A DNA stretch of 64,000 bases from BCD1 sp942492125 (GCA_942492125.1 CALODM010000017.1:124001-188000), one strand, 5' to 3'; shown: positions 9,453 through 18,142, counted from the stretch's first letter. A program made the numbers and translations. The notes: generated from the sequence alone by a model not told the origin.

Positions 9453-10369
9453 ACTGCATGGCAGTAAGCTACGATCTTCCCCAGGCAGCAGATAATTGTG
9501 GTGTTGAAATGCTGGAACAAACCGAAGGCTTGCCATCGGGAGGGACTTTCCCGGAGGGAACCACCACTATCACTTACCGGGCAACAGATACATCCGGTAA
9601 TGAAGAACATTGTCAATTTACCGTAACGGTACAAAATACCCTGGAAGTTCAAACACAAGTAAGTGCCTACAGCTGTGATCCGGAGGAGCCTTTCACGGCT
9701 TCGCTCAATGCAATTGGCGGAACAGAAGGGTACACCTATGTGTGGAATGATGGCAATACAACGACCGAAAATATCCTGACAGCCCCGGGTCCATGGAGCT
9801 GGACGGTGACGGATAGCCAGGGATGCGAACAGACAGGAGCAATAGATCTGCCGATACCGGATACGATGAGCATAACCTTAACGGCTACGGCAGCGACGAA
9901 TATGGAACAAAACGGAGCGATAGACGCGACGGTGACGGGAGGAACAGGAGGTTATGGATATTTGTGGTATGATGGAGAAGGTGCGCTGTTTTCTACCACC
10001 GAAGACCTGGATCAAATACCGGCAGGTACTTATTGTTTACAAGTGATGGATGAAAATGAATGTATAGCGCAGGCCTGTGTCGAAGTGGAGAATATCACCT
10101 CGACCATCGACAGAACACTTGAACAGGCCATCAGTTTATCCCCGAACCTGACTTCGGATGAGCTAAAAGTCAGTTTCAACATGCAGGTAAGACAATCAGC
10201 AATGTTGAAAGTACTGGATATCAGCGGACAGGAGTTATGGCAGCAGATGAAGGAGGAAACGACTGGGGAGGTGTTCTTGAATATGGGTGTTTATCCGGAA
10301 GGCGTGTATCTGTTGAAGATTATGATGGGGGATAGTATGGTGGTGAAGAAGGTAGTTGTCAGTAAGTAA
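9347..10369 (+). CDS. Readable fragment: HYR/SprB repeats with T9SS sorting domain (end of second giant protein)
   Basis: The real sequence begins near 9424 with LSCPEDITSMNC, after a one-base shift. It contains an HYR-type domain, SprB-like repeats (TDSQGCEQTGAI, MDENECIAQAC) and the C-terminal sorting domain ending VVKKVVVSK. Sorting-domain residues differ from those of the first copy at many positions, although the codons just before are nearly identical. Confidence 0.5.
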   Translation: MGCAWQLRQHRGSNNSNGYPQPFIYLSCPEDITSMNCMAVSYDLPQAADNCGVEMLEQTEGLPSGGTFPEGTTTITYRATDTSGNEEHCQFTVTVQNTLEVQTQVSAYSCDPEEPFTASLNAIGGTEGYTYVWNDGNTTTENILTAPGPWSWTVTDSQGCEQTGAIDLPIPDTMSITLTATAATNMEQNGAIDATVTGGTGGYGYLWYDGEGALFSTTEDLDQIPAGTYCLQVMDENECIAQACVEVENITSTIDRTLEQAISLSPNLTSDELKVSFNMQVRQSAMLKVLDISGQELWQQMKEETTGEVFLNMGVYPEGVYLLKIMMGDSMVVKKVVVSK

Positions 10370-10454
10370 TACTCTTTTGAGTCTGTAGCTTTTGCTCGAT
10401 TAAATATTTAAATAAGTTTCATTTGGTATTTTAGTTACCGGATGGATTCCACCC

Positions 10455-10513
10455 TCGATTATAAGCTTGAAAGCCCAGACTTTCAAGCTTATAATCGATC
10501 CTGCCAGCGGGAT
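10455..10513. repeat. Dispersed palindromic element, family B copy 1
   Basis: A perfect 19-bp inverted repeat (10455-10473 with 10480-10498, six-base loop CCCAGA) is followed by a second hairpin ATCCTGCCAGCGGGAT at 10498-10513. The surrounding ATTCCACCCTCG ... CGATCC pattern returns at 57085-57156. No T tract follows, so a simple terminator is unlikely. It lies in a gene-poor stretch after the giant gene. Confidence 0.75.
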
Positions 10514-10547
10514 AAATTGGGAGGTGAATAAATTTGCTCAATACTGT

Positions 10548-10886
10548 TTACCCCATGTTTGGCTGGTAGGGGAGAATTTCTATCCGGGCTTTTGGAGATT
10601 CTAATGCCGGACATTTGCGGAGCATGGGCAGGATGGCCTCCATTTCCTTTGCCCCGAAAACCATATAAGCTTTAAGCCCGCGCTACGGACTCATTTCCAA
10701 ATTTGAAATGTCTTTTGAGGTGACGAATTTTCCTGTTCTACCCCAGGAACTTCCTTTTTGGTGGAAATAGGTTTTATTCACTTCACCAAAAAGCTATCCA
10801 TTTGATGAGTTGTTCTTTCTTTTCAATGGTGTCCGTGTCACAGGTATGGAAGGTGTCCCCGTATATCAAGATCGGAAATTGCTGTT
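10548..10886 (-). pseudogene. Remnant of a small unknown gene
   Basis: On the minus strand, directly after the TipAS gene, codons read AKQQFPILIYGDTFHTC ... EKKEQLIKWIAFW. After a shift they read EVNKTYFHQKGSSWGRTGKF ... NLEMSP, an in-frame stop, then GLKAYMVFGAKEMEAILPML to a TAA at 10548-10550. The amino-acid composition is protein-like in all pieces, and the probable start is ATA where ATG would be expected (10884-10886). I do not recognise the family. It was probably a protein of about 110 residues co-transcribed with the regulator. Confidence 0.4.
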
Positions 10887-10892
10887 TAGCCT

Positions 10893-11545
10893 TTATTTTA
10901 AGGATTCACAGAAGACTTGTATAGCTTCGTTGATGAACTGTGTCAATCCGGTTCTGTATTTTTCATAATAGGCCGTAAATCGCTCATCAGTTGTATACAT
11001 ATTGCCCAGTCCGAGGTAGCGTTCTTTGGATACTTCATAGAAATCATTCAGGTGTCGGTAATGCAGCTGTATAGCAGCCTGAACCTTCGCGTGTTCTGGC
11101 GGCAAGTCCATTAAGTCTGCGAGCAGCTGGTTGATTTCCTCTTCTTTTTGTTTGAGGTCATGCCAGCCTTCCTTGCCCATTTTGCGGATGCGATCTTCCG
11201 TTTTGAGCAGTTGATCTTCTCCCCAACGTTCGCTCACTTCTTTGCGCCTTGCATTGACTTCCTCCCTGGAAAAACCTTCGTAAATTTCATCTTCTGTCAG
11301 CATAACATTTTTGTTTTTTAGCTTGTTAATTGTTTTGTCAATCGTATTCAGTAAATTCTTCAGCCTTTTTGCACGACTTTTAAGCGCTGATTTGTGGCTT
11401 TCGAGTGCCTCGATGAGGTCAAAATCGGAATCGGTGATGATCTGCTGAATGTCTTTAAGGGACATTTCGAGCTCTTCATAAAAAAGAATTTGTTGGAGGA
11501 GAAGTAATTGTTTTCTTTCGTAATACCGGTACCCCGAAGCGTATA
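10893..11545 (-). pseudogene. MerR-family regulator with TipAS domain, N-terminal DNA-binding part lost
   Basis: The open frame 10893-11465 encodes the coiled-coil dimerisation helix (KSALKSRAKRLKNLLNTID) and a TipAS-type antibiotic-recognition domain (YEGFSREEVNARRKEV, MYTTDERFTAYYEKYRTGL, FINEAIQVFCESL). In the same reading direction, codons up to about 11545 continue the end of a MerR DNA-binding domain (ASGYRYYERKQLLLLQQILF, YEELEM). Before that the sequence becomes GC-rich and noncoding, and the helix-turn-helix is absent. MerR/TipA proteins activate genes after binding a drug or small molecule; without the HTH this one should not bind DNA. The C-terminal family assignment is firm. Confidence 0.7.
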
Positions 11546-11640
11546 GCGCAGGGCGGCGCAGGGACGAGCAGTACCAGGGATAGGAGCGTCAGCGGATAGC
11601 CCGGCGCCAAGCGAAGCGAAGGCGGGGACCCTTGTAGAAC
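11546..11640. other. GC-rich insert at the broken MerR gene
   Basis: About 95 bases rich in GCG, CGC and CCCGGC words lie between AT-rich sequences, exactly where the MerR helix-turn-helix should be encoded. It holds no open frame. It looks like a short dispersed repeat that replaced or interrupted the gene. Confidence 0.4.
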
Positions 11641-11770
11641 CGCAGCATGTAGAATATTGAATAAAAAATGTAGAAGTGCTCAATCGCATGGCGTCCCTTA
11701 TCCGTAAGCCGAATAAAAAACGACCGACTTGACAAGGACTTAAAAACTATAAGAATAGGAAGAAAATGAC

Positions 11771-11778
11771 TACTTTTG
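11771..11778 (+). promoter_or_regulatory. Possible Bacteroidota -7 box for gcvT
   Basis: TACTTTTG matches the TAnnTTTG -7 box and lies 49 bases before the gcvT ATG. No TTG is found at the usual 19-21 bp spacing upstream, so support is partial. Confidence 0.3.
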
Positions 11779-11826
11779 CGGGAGTGGAAAATCACCTTCT
11801 TGAATAAAACCGAAGCATAATAACGC

Positions 11827-12933
11827 ATGAAAAATACACCAATTACAGACAAACATATTGCCCTAGGCGCCAAAATGGCTGAATTTGCGGGTTATAATAT
11901 GCCCATTGTTTACACAACGATCCAGGAAGAACACCAAACAGTTCGGGAGGGTGTCGGCGTTTTTGATGTGACGCATATGGGAGAATTTATTGTCAGAGGC
12001 AAGGAGGCGCTGGATCTCGTACAGTGGGTTACGAGCAATAATGCTGCACGGCTGGAAATTGGCCAGATACAATATTCCTGTTTGCCAAATGGCAGAGGAG
12101 GAATTGTCGATGATTTGCTGGTTTACCGGCTTCCCGAGGACAAATGTGCTGAAGGGGAGCGAGTTTACCTGTTGGTGGTGAATGCCTCCAATATCGATAA
12201 AGACTGGGCCTGGATCAATGAGCAAAATAAATTTGATGCTGTTCTCGAAAACATTTCAGACAGGACGGGGTTGCTGGCCGTACAGGGTCCAAAAGCTGCT
12301 GAAGCTTTACAGTCATTAACAGATATTGATCTCAAAGGAATGAAATATTACACCTTTGAAAAAGGTCGTTTTGCGGGCTTTGACAATGTGCTTGTTTCTG
12401 CAACAGGTTATACTGGTTCCGGAGGGTTTGAAATTTATGCTGACGACAAAGATCTTCCGGCTATTTGGGATGCGGTATTTGAAGCCGGTGCTGATTTCGG
12501 TATTAAACCCATTGGTTTGGGGGCTCGTGATACCCTTCGACTGGAAATGGGATTCTGCTTATATGGTAATGACATCAACGATGAAACTTCACCCATTGAG
12601 GCTGGACTCGGCTGGATTACAAAAACCAAAGATACTCAGTTCATCGATCGGGATCTTTTTGCGCAACAACGCAACGAAGGTGTGCAACGCAAATTGGTAG
12701 CTTTTGAAGTAGACGGAAGGCGGGTGCCGCGTCATGATTATCCCATCGAGGACGAAGCGGGTCATGTGATCGGAAAAGTTACCTCAGGTACTTTGTCCCC
12801 TTCTCTTGGCATTCCCATTGGGCTGGGATATGTTTCTACCCCTTTTGCTGCTGTTGATACTGAAATTTTTGTGTCTCTGGGCAAAAAGCGTCTGCCTGCG
12901 AAAGTTGTTAAATTGCCCTTTTACAAAGTCTGA
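11827..12933 (+). CDS. gcvT: Aminomethyltransferase (glycine cleavage system T protein)
   Basis: 368 residues, the usual GcvT length. The T protein transfers the aminomethyl group carried on lipoyl-GcvH to tetrahydrofolate, giving methylene-THF and ammonia, in the cytoplasm. It starts KNTPITDKHIALGAKMAEFAGYNMP, and family landmarks follow: VFDVTHMGEF, the folate-site stretch ATGYTGSGGFEIYAD, LGARDTLRLEMGFCLYGNDI with DETSPIEAGLGW, and a C-terminal barrel (GKVTSGTLSPSLGIPIGLGYV). The start ATG aligns with known GcvT proteins. The following regulator gene begins two bases after the stop, so the pair is probably one transcript. Other gcv genes are not in the window. Confidence 0.97.
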   Translation: MKNTPITDKHIALGAKMAEFAGYNMPIVYTTIQEEHQTVREGVGVFDVTHMGEFIVRGKEALDLVQWVTSNNAARLEIGQIQYSCLPNGRGGIVDDLLVYRLPEDKCAEGERVYLLVVNASNIDKDWAWINEQNKFDAVLENISDRTGLLAVQGPKAAEALQSLTDIDLKGMKYYTFEKGRFAGFDNVLVSATGYTGSGGFEIYADDKDLPAIWDAVFEAGADFGIKPIGLGARDTLRLEMGFCLYGNDINDETSPIEAGLGWITKTKDTQFIDRDLFAQQRNEGVQRKLVAFEVDGRRVPRHDYPIEDEAGHVIGKVTSGTLSPSLGIPIGLGYVSTPFAAVDTEIFVSLGKKRLPAKVVKLPFYKV

Positions 12934-12935
12934 TC

Positions 12936-13436
12936 ATGGAACTGGAAACTGCTAAAGAAAAATTTATTCAATCATGGGGCGTACTGGGTTCCAATTGGGG
13001 GGTGAACAGGACCATGGCCCAGATTCATGCCTTATTACTGATCTCTCCGGACCCGTTGAGTGCTGATGATGTGATGGAGCAATTGAAAATTTCCCGGGGT
13101 AATGCCAATATGAATATCCGGGCTTTGATTGACTGGGGACTGGTTTACAAAGAATTGGTGGTAGGAGAGCGCAAGGAATTTTTCGTGGCAGAGAAAGATA
13201 TAAGGGATGTAGTCAGGAAAATCACTGCACAACGTAAGAAAAAAGAACTGGACCCGGTGATTAAAACGTTGGCAGAACTCTCTGAAGTGGAGGCATCGGG
13301 AAGGGAGGCCGAGGCTTTTCAAAAGGTAATTGGAGATATTAATGCAGTGTCTTCCAAGGCTGAAAAGGCCCTTGACGCACTATCGAACGCTGATGATAAC
13401 TGGATGACGAGGTTCCTTTTGAAAATGTTGAGTTAA
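12936..13436 (+). CDS. GbsR/MarR-type winged-helix transcriptional regulator
   Basis: 166 residues. The N-terminal two thirds form a winged helix: KEKFIQSWGVLGSNWGVNRT, then a recognition-helix region KISRGNANMNIRALIDWGLV and a wing with VGERKEFF. The arrangement matches GbsR-like regulators of the MarR superfamily, which in Bacteroidota usually sit alone or beside metabolic genes. The C-terminal part is a Lys/Glu-rich helix, probably for dimerisation. It starts two bases after gcvT, so the two are probably co-transcribed. The ligand and targets are unknown. Confidence 0.8.
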   Translation: MELETAKEKFIQSWGVLGSNWGVNRTMAQIHALLLISPDPLSADDVMEQLKISRGNANMNIRALIDWGLVYKELVVGERKEFFVAEKDIRDVVRKITAQRKKKELDPVIKTLAELSEVEASGREAEAFQKVIGDINAVSSKAEKALDALSNADDNWMTRFLLKMLS

Positions 13437-13580
13437 TCTTTTTTTATTTTTTTTGAGGTATGGCGAAACATTTATGACGGTAAAACGTAAGATGTAATAA
13501 CACTATTAATCAAAGTTTTATAAGAATTTTAAAAATCAAACAGTTGGTATGGAACCTGTTGGTAATATGCCGAAAACCCA

Positions 13581-13598
13581 TTAGGTAAAAATACCTAA
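13581..13598. promoter_or_regulatory. Palindromic operator candidate
   Basis: TTAGGTA-AAAA-TACCTAA is a perfect 7-bp inverted repeat that ends seven bases before the -33 element of the promoter at 13606-13636. Position and symmetry suit an activator or repressor site. The TACCTAA half-site resembles the heptamers bound by NarL-type regulators, but in the opposite arrangement. The rest of the 13437-13843 gap shows no gene. Confidence 0.4.
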
Positions 13599-13605
13599 GT
13601 AAAGG

Positions 13606-13636
13606 TTGCGTTAATGCGGGAAAGCCCTTATCTTCG
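13606..13636 (+). promoter_or_regulatory. Promoter, TTG-N20-TATCTTCG
   Basis: TTG at 13606-13608 and TATCTTCG at 13629-13636 are 20 bp apart and fit the Bacteroidota sigma-A consensus with one mismatch. Transcription would start near 13643, leaving a leader of about 200 bases before the gene at 13844. Confidence 0.45.
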
Positions 13637-13843
13637 CAACCAAATTTGTCAAAGTCCCTTAAACTGATTAGTCCCATGATTATTAACAAGCAACTCTCAT
13701 GCCTGTACAGGCGTTTTGATAACTCTAACTGTCTTCCTTCCAAATTTCCTATAGTTAAAAAAATATTTTGCGATCAGCATTACTAGCCGGTCTGTGATTC
13801 TGTTTCCCACTAGCCGAGCGATTGAAGACCACACATAAATTTT

Positions 13844-14974
13844 ATGTACAGACATTACAAAAAATACTTTTGCCGAACCGGATTAGTCATTTGGTTCATC
13901 ATCGCTTTGGCAGCAAATGTTTTTTCTTCAGAAATTTTAAACTTTACCTCAGTTCAAAAAGAAATTCCCGGTTGTACACTGCACTACCAGGCTAATCATA
14001 CCGAAGTTTTTTGTTCTGATGAGTGGGAGGAAAGTAATATTGAAAAGCCGTTTGTTATCAGTGAATGCGGGAGTCCGGCATATTTAGCCGGATACGAGGA
14101 GCGATATTATGAATTTGGGAATACCAAAGGTTTTTCAGGGTACTTTGAAATTGACAAGTGGAAAGCTTCAAGAATTAATGGTGACGGTGGGGTAGATGTC
14201 ACCGGAGCTCCCATAGGATTGCAGGCAGAAGGGGCCGGTAATCTGCTGGTTAGAAGTAGGCCCACCGACAGGCTACAATTAGAAATTGTAATACCTGCCG
14301 AGGGCTACCTGAGTTTTAACTGGAAAAAAAGTGGGGGCTCCATTTTTGTTTCCTTGATTCTTAACGGAGAAAAAAAGCAGATAGTTTCGAAAAGAGATCA
14401 AAACGGCGCTTTTTTCTCTGAATTATTACATGAGGGAGACATTTTTGTTCTGGAAATAGAAAGCCAAAATGAATTCGAACAGGATATTCTGCTCGAGGAA
14501 TTGGAGTTTCTCACCAATGCCCTGGGTGTTATGGAACGCAACTGGAAAGCTTTTAATCTCGATGGCGCTAATATACAATTTTCCCAATTCATTACCATCA
14601 TCAGAGCCAATCTCATTGATATCGTTTTTCCGGCCAATGTCAAGAGTACCGAAAAATACACTCCCGATCAGACAGGATATCCATTGCTGGATACCGACGG
14701 ACTCTTCTTCACCACAACCGATCGTATTCCCATAGAAGAAGGTGACTGCCAGTTTAAAGTCAGCTGGACAGATGAACTCATTACCCTGGAAGAGCGGCCA
14801 GTCGTTCTCAGGCATTGGGTGGTGGATGATTACAAAACCGGTAGTATCATCAAAGAAACGCAAAAGATTTTTCTCTTCACGGATAAAGATCTGCCCCCTT
14901 CCCTCAGTAAACAAGCCAAGGAAGTCAATAATTCGACGAATTCGATTCTGGATGTCAAAGGGGTGGGGTATTGA
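13844..14974 (+). CDS. Secreted protein of unknown function
   Basis: 376 residues. A basic N-terminus and hydrophobic segment (LVIWFIIALAANVFSSE) form a signal peptide; the mature part starts near residue 30. Several cysteines in the first third (GCTLHY, EVFCSDEWEE, ISECGSP) suit disulfides outside the cytoplasm. The middle is beta-rich (GYLSFNWKKSGGSIFVSLIL), reminiscent of a jelly-roll or proprotein-P-type fold but without a recognisable signature. There is no T9SS sorting domain at the C-terminus (LDVKGVGY). It is monocistronic behind a long leader, a palindrome and a promoter. I do not recognise the family. Confidence 0.65.
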   Translation: MYRHYKKYFCRTGLVIWFIIALAANVFSSEILNFTSVQKEIPGCTLHYQANHTEVFCSDEWEESNIEKPFVISECGSPAYLAGYEERYYEFGNTKGFSGYFEIDKWKASRINGDGGVDVTGAPIGLQAEGAGNLLVRSRPTDRLQLEIVIPAEGYLSFNWKKSGGSIFVSLILNGEKKQIVSKRDQNGAFFSELLHEGDIFVLEIESQNEFEQDILLEELEFLTNALGVMERNWKAFNLDGANIQFSQFITIIRANLIDIVFPANVKSTEKYTPDQTGYPLLDTDGLFFTTTDRIPIEEGDCQFKVSWTDELITLEERPVVLRHWVVDDYKTGSIIKETQKIFLFTDKDLPPSLSKQAKEVNNSTNSILDVKGVGY

Positions 14975-15228
14975 TGTGTAGATGTGCGGATATGTGTGGA
15001 TCCGTTTGGATTACATTTTAATTTTGTTGATCTGACATTCTACGATAAAACCCGGGATTTTGACTTTTCCAATAATTAGATTTATTGATTTTTGAATTTA
15101 GTCTGCTTAATTTTGGGACATATATAGCTGAGCATATGACTTTAAAGCTTGCCAGGTTCAACTAAAAGAGAATCCGCACAATTGTTAATTAATTTTAGCA
15201 GGCTTTCAAACTGAAACCACAAAAAGAA

Positions 15229-15414
15229 ATGAAAAGCACAGTGATTTTTACCATTGGTATTTTTGTCAGCTCAATTATTGTAGAGCTTATTTTTTCAGAG
15301 AGTTCAATATTAAGAATTGTCATTTGGTCAAGTATTTTTAGTTTACTAATGGGAGTTATTTGGCATTTTTCAATGCCCTCTGTAAAGAAAAACGAGGGAG
15401 AAAAGAAAGCGTGA
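15229..15414 (+). CDS. Small two-helix membrane protein
   Basis: 61 residues. ATG follows an AAAAAGAA ribosome site. Two hydrophobic segments (VIFTIGIFVSSIIVELIF and LRIVIWSSIFSLLMGVIWHF) are joined by a short SESS loop, and the tail is Lys/Glu-rich (KKNEGEKKA). The topology of two transmembrane helices with a charged tail inside fits a small inner membrane protein. No family is recognised. The 250 bases before it hold no other gene. Confidence 0.5.
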   Translation: MKSTVIFTIGIFVSSIIVELIFSESSILRIVIWSSIFSLLMGVIWHFSMPSVKKNEGEKKA

Positions 15415-15501
15415 CTTTGAAAAATGTCTAGGGCCTATTAGAAATTGACACTTCGGATATTCTGAGTATTAAACTTTACATCGACCCGTTATTTCTTTCC
15501 T

Positions 15502-15625
15502 TCAAAATTCCTTCAATTCATCAGAAAGTTCGTAACATTGTGGCGTGTTCATTTTCCCATCTTCGGGAGAAATACAATCAGCAGGATCAATTTTTTTATT
15601 TTCTTCAGAATTTTATAGTTGCTGT
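15502..15625 (-). pseudogene. Possible short gene remnant
   Basis: On the minus strand the frame reads ENKKIDPADCISPEDGKMN then TPQCYELSDELKEF and a TGA at 15502-15504, with protein-like composition. An upstream in-frame TAA and the lack of a start argue for a remnant. It fills most of the 350-base gap before the helicase gene. Confidence 0.25.
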
Positions 15626-15765
15626 GGAGGACTCAGGTGAGGAGAAGTAATTTATCTCTGCGCTGCATTTATCCCTTCCTAGGTATGGACCATGCAGGTT
15701 TTACCGATAATTATCAGCCCTCAGCCTTAGCCTCAGCCTCAGTCAGAATAAATAAATTCACCGTT

Positions 15766-18045
15766 ATGTCAAATACCTCTTCCTATCTTGATCAACTCAA
15801 TCCAGTGCAGCGCAAGGCCGTGGAGACTACTGAAGGGCCGGTATTGATCGTTGCTGGTCCGGGTTCGGGTAAAACGAGAGTACTGACCTACAGAATTGCA
15901 CACCTGATCGATAAAGGAGTGGCCCCCTGGAGTATTCTCACGCTTACCTTTACCAACAAAGCTGCCCGGGAGATGAAGGAGCGGATCGAAAAGGTGGTCG
16001 GAGAAAGAGCCAACAGCGTCTGGGCAGGGACCTTTCACTCGATCTTTGCCAGAATCCTGCGCGTGGAAGCGGAGAAAATCGGATACCCGTCCAGTTTTAC
16101 CATTTACGATACAGACGATAGCAAAAGCCTGATCGGGGTGATCATCAAAGAAATGAATCTCGACAAAAAGATCTATAATGTCAATTCGATCCGGAACCGG
16201 ATTTCTTCTGCAAAAAGCAAACTCATTACCCCAAAACTCTACGCCCAGGATCAGGAGCTTATGGCCCAGGACCGTATGGCGAAAATGCCTCATCTCCATA
16301 AAATATATGCAACCTATACCGCTCGTTGTAAACGCTCCGGAGCTATGGATTTTGATGATCTGCTCTACCGTTTGTACGAACTTTTCCAGTCCAATAAAGA
16401 CGGGGTTCTGGATAAATACCGTGCCAAATTTCCGTACGTACTGGTAGATGAGTTTCAGGATACCAATGAATTGCAATATGCCATTATCCGAAAGCTGGTG
16501 AATTATGAAAAGAGCCCCCGGAATATTTGTGTGGTGGGGGATGATGCACAGAGTATTTATGCCTTCCGCGGGGCTACCATTCAAAATATCCTGGACTTTG
16601 AAAAAGATTTCAAACCTCATGGAATCCAGGTATTCAAATTGGAACAGAATTACCGGTCGACCACACACATCGTTGAAGCAGCGAATTCTGTGATCGTGAA
16701 CAACAGCCGGCAAATACAGAAAAAAATATGGTCGAGCAAAGGGGAGGGCCAGAAGATCAACCTCATCAAAGCACGAACGGATGGGGAGGAAGGTAAACGT
16801 GTTGCTGATACCATCTCGGAACAAAAAAACCGCTACCACCTCTCCAACAGCGATATTGCCATTCTTTACAGAACCAATGCCCAATCCCGGGTTTTTGAGG
16901 AATACCTGCGCCGCTACAACATTCCTTACCGGGTTTTTGGCGGGCAATCCTTTTACCAGCGTAAGGAGATTAAAGATATGCTGGCCTATCTCAGACTTGT
17001 GATCAATCCCAAGGATGAAGAGGCTTTGAGACGGGTACTCAATTATCCCCGGCGTGGTATCGGGAATACAACCCTTGAAAAACTCAGCCTGATGGCAGAA
17101 CAGCTGGGCAAACCCATGTGGGAATGCATTCCGGCCGCACAGGCAAGTGCCCGTGCAAAAAATGCCATGATCGATTTTGTGCAAATGATCAAGGCGGCGG
17201 CTAAAAAGGGTGAAACATCAGATGCCTATGAGGTCGCCATTCAGATTGCCAGAAAATCAGGACTCTATGACCTCATGAAAGCTGATAACTCCATTGAAGG
17301 TATGAGCCGATTGGAAAATCTCAACGCCCTGCTGGATGGTATTAAAACATTTGTGGAAGAAAATACTTCGGCCGATGAATCCGATAAGTCCCTGGCAGCC
17401 TATATTCAGAATATCGCCTTGTTGACGGATTTTGATGAAAATACGGATCAGGATAATTACGTGACCCTCATGTCTGTACATGCAGCCAAAGGCCTGGAAT
17501 ACAAATCTATTTTTGTGGTCGGCCTGGAAGAGAAACTATTTCCTTCCTTTATGTCCATGGATACCATGGAAGGTATGGATGAAGAAAGACGTTTATTCTA
17601 TGTCGCCATCACCCGGGCCGAACAATTTCTGACTTTATCCTATGCTGAAAGTCGTTTTCAGTACGGGAATATGCGCTTCAATGCTCCCAGTCGTTTCCTG
17701 ACCGAAGTTCCGGAACCCAGCCTCGATATCCCTGTTCAAGTACGAAGCACCGAGACGAACTACCGCACGGTAAGTCCATCTGCCGCATCCATTCAGGGCA
17801 ATTTCAAAAAGCCGGCGTCAGCCAATAATTTGCCTCTTAAAGCAGATCCAAAAACCTTTAAGCCCAGCCCTTCTTCAGAGATCCAGGCAGGTATGAAGGT
17901 GTTGCATCTCAAATTCGGCGAAGGCAAAGTGCTCAGTATTGACGGGGGAACTGCTAATCGCGTAGCTACCATCTTTTTTAAGGAAATGGCTGACGACCCC
18001 CAGAAGCGTATTATGCTGAAGTTTGCGAAGTTGCAGATTTTGTAG
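15766..18045 (+). CDS. pcrA: ATP-dependent 3'-5' DNA helicase PcrA/UvrD
   Basis: I choose ATG 15766 (MSNTSSYLDQLNPVQRKAVE), because the 49 codons upstream in the same frame have no homologue-like content. 759 residues, normal for PcrA. Superfamily 1A motifs appear in order: Q motif LNPVQ, Walker A GPGSGKT (31-37), Ia TFTNKAAREM, II DEFQDTN, III VVGDDAQSIYAFRGA, IV EQNYRS, V MSVHAAKGLEYK, VI FYVAITRAEQ. The C-terminal Tudor-like RNA-polymerase-binding module is present (GMKVLHLKFGEGKVLSI). The protein unwinds DNA in nucleotide-excision and mismatch repair and clears stalled forks. It appears monocistronic. Confidence 0.95.
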   Translation: MSNTSSYLDQLNPVQRKAVETTEGPVLIVAGPGSGKTRVLTYRIAHLIDKGVAPWSILTLTFTNKAAREMKERIEKVVGERANSVWAGTFHSIFARILRVEAEKIGYPSSFTIYDTDDSKSLIGVIIKEMNLDKKIYNVNSIRNRISSAKSKLITPKLYAQDQELMAQDRMAKMPHLHKIYATYTARCKRSGAMDFDDLLYRLYELFQSNKDGVLDKYRAKFPYVLVDEFQDTNELQYAIIRKLVNYEKSPRNICVVGDDAQSIYAFRGATIQNILDFEKDFKPHGIQVFKLEQNYRSTTHIVEAANSVIVNNSRQIQKKIWSSKGEGQKINLIKARTDGEEGKRVADTISEQKNRYHLSNSDIAILYRTNAQSRVFEEYLRRYNIPYRVFGGQSFYQRKEIKDMLAYLRLVINPKDEEALRRVLNYPRRGIGNTTLEKLSLMAEQLGKPMWECIPAAQASARAKNAMIDFVQMIKAAAKKGETSDAYEVAIQIARKSGLYDLMKADNSIEGMSRLENLNALLDGIKTFVEENTSADESDKSLAAYIQNIALLTDFDENTDQDNYVTLMSVHAAKGLEYKSIFVVGLEEKLFPSFMSMDTMEGMDEERRLFYVAITRAEQFLTLSYAESRFQYGNMRFNAPSRFLTEVPEPSLDIPVQVRSTETNYRTVSPSAASIQGNFKKPASANNLPLKADPKTFKPSPSSEIQAGMKVLHLKFGEGKVLSIDGGTANRVATIFFKEMADDPQKRIMLKFAKLQIL

Positions 18046-18142
18046 AAGAAGGGGTATAATCCGGGTGTTCGTGTTATCGGGTATGAAATACAAGGATATT
18101 TTGAGGCAATTTCTTTTTTCTATCCTGGAACAACCCTTTTCA

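Larger units (their letters stand above)
4918..10369 (+). pseudogene. Cysteine-rich repeat region and T9SS sorting domain of the second giant surface protein, many frame breaks
   Basis: This continues the FG-GAP gene. It reads NCDNANIPAPLG into an Ig-like domain, then about ten Cys-containing Ig-like repeats, SprB-like repeats, an HYR-type region and a sorting domain (LSPNLTSDELKVSF, KKVVVSK). Lesions relative to the intact copy at 1-3410 are: one extra G in the run 6517-6521; at least two indels at 7570-7640; an extra base near 7853; shifts near 7923 and 7970; a lost G near 8087; a GGA-to-TGA stop at 8557-8559; an extra base near 8609; and a shift near 9424. Readable pieces are 4951-6630, 6530-7588, 7590-7865, 8111-8560, 8517-9452 and 9347-10369. 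The copy at 1-3410 has only one such lesion, so decay is more likely here than uniform error. Confidence 0.75.
6957..10369 (+). repeat. Second copy of the 3.4-kb block at 1-3410 (tandem paralogue)
   Basis: Bases 1-3410 recur here in the same order. Long stretches are almost identical (1-600 with 6958-7545, 1085-1510 with 8040-8470, 1740-2440 with 8697-9410, 2740-2900 with 9705-9860). Clearly diverged stretches lie between them (600-1080, 2450-2690, 2900-3100 and the last 200 bases of each). Such a mosaic is expected when tandem paralogues exchange sequence by gene conversion. It is also where short-read assembly tends to fail. Confidence 0.9.

Noticed and set aside
13510..13743. 77-codon minus-strand frame
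   Set aside because: It covers the palindrome and promoter of the next gene and its translation is not protein-like.
15769..17184. 471-codon open frame on the minus strand
   Set aside because: It is antisense to pcrA, whose helicase motifs are complete on the plus strand; the translation has no domain-like features.
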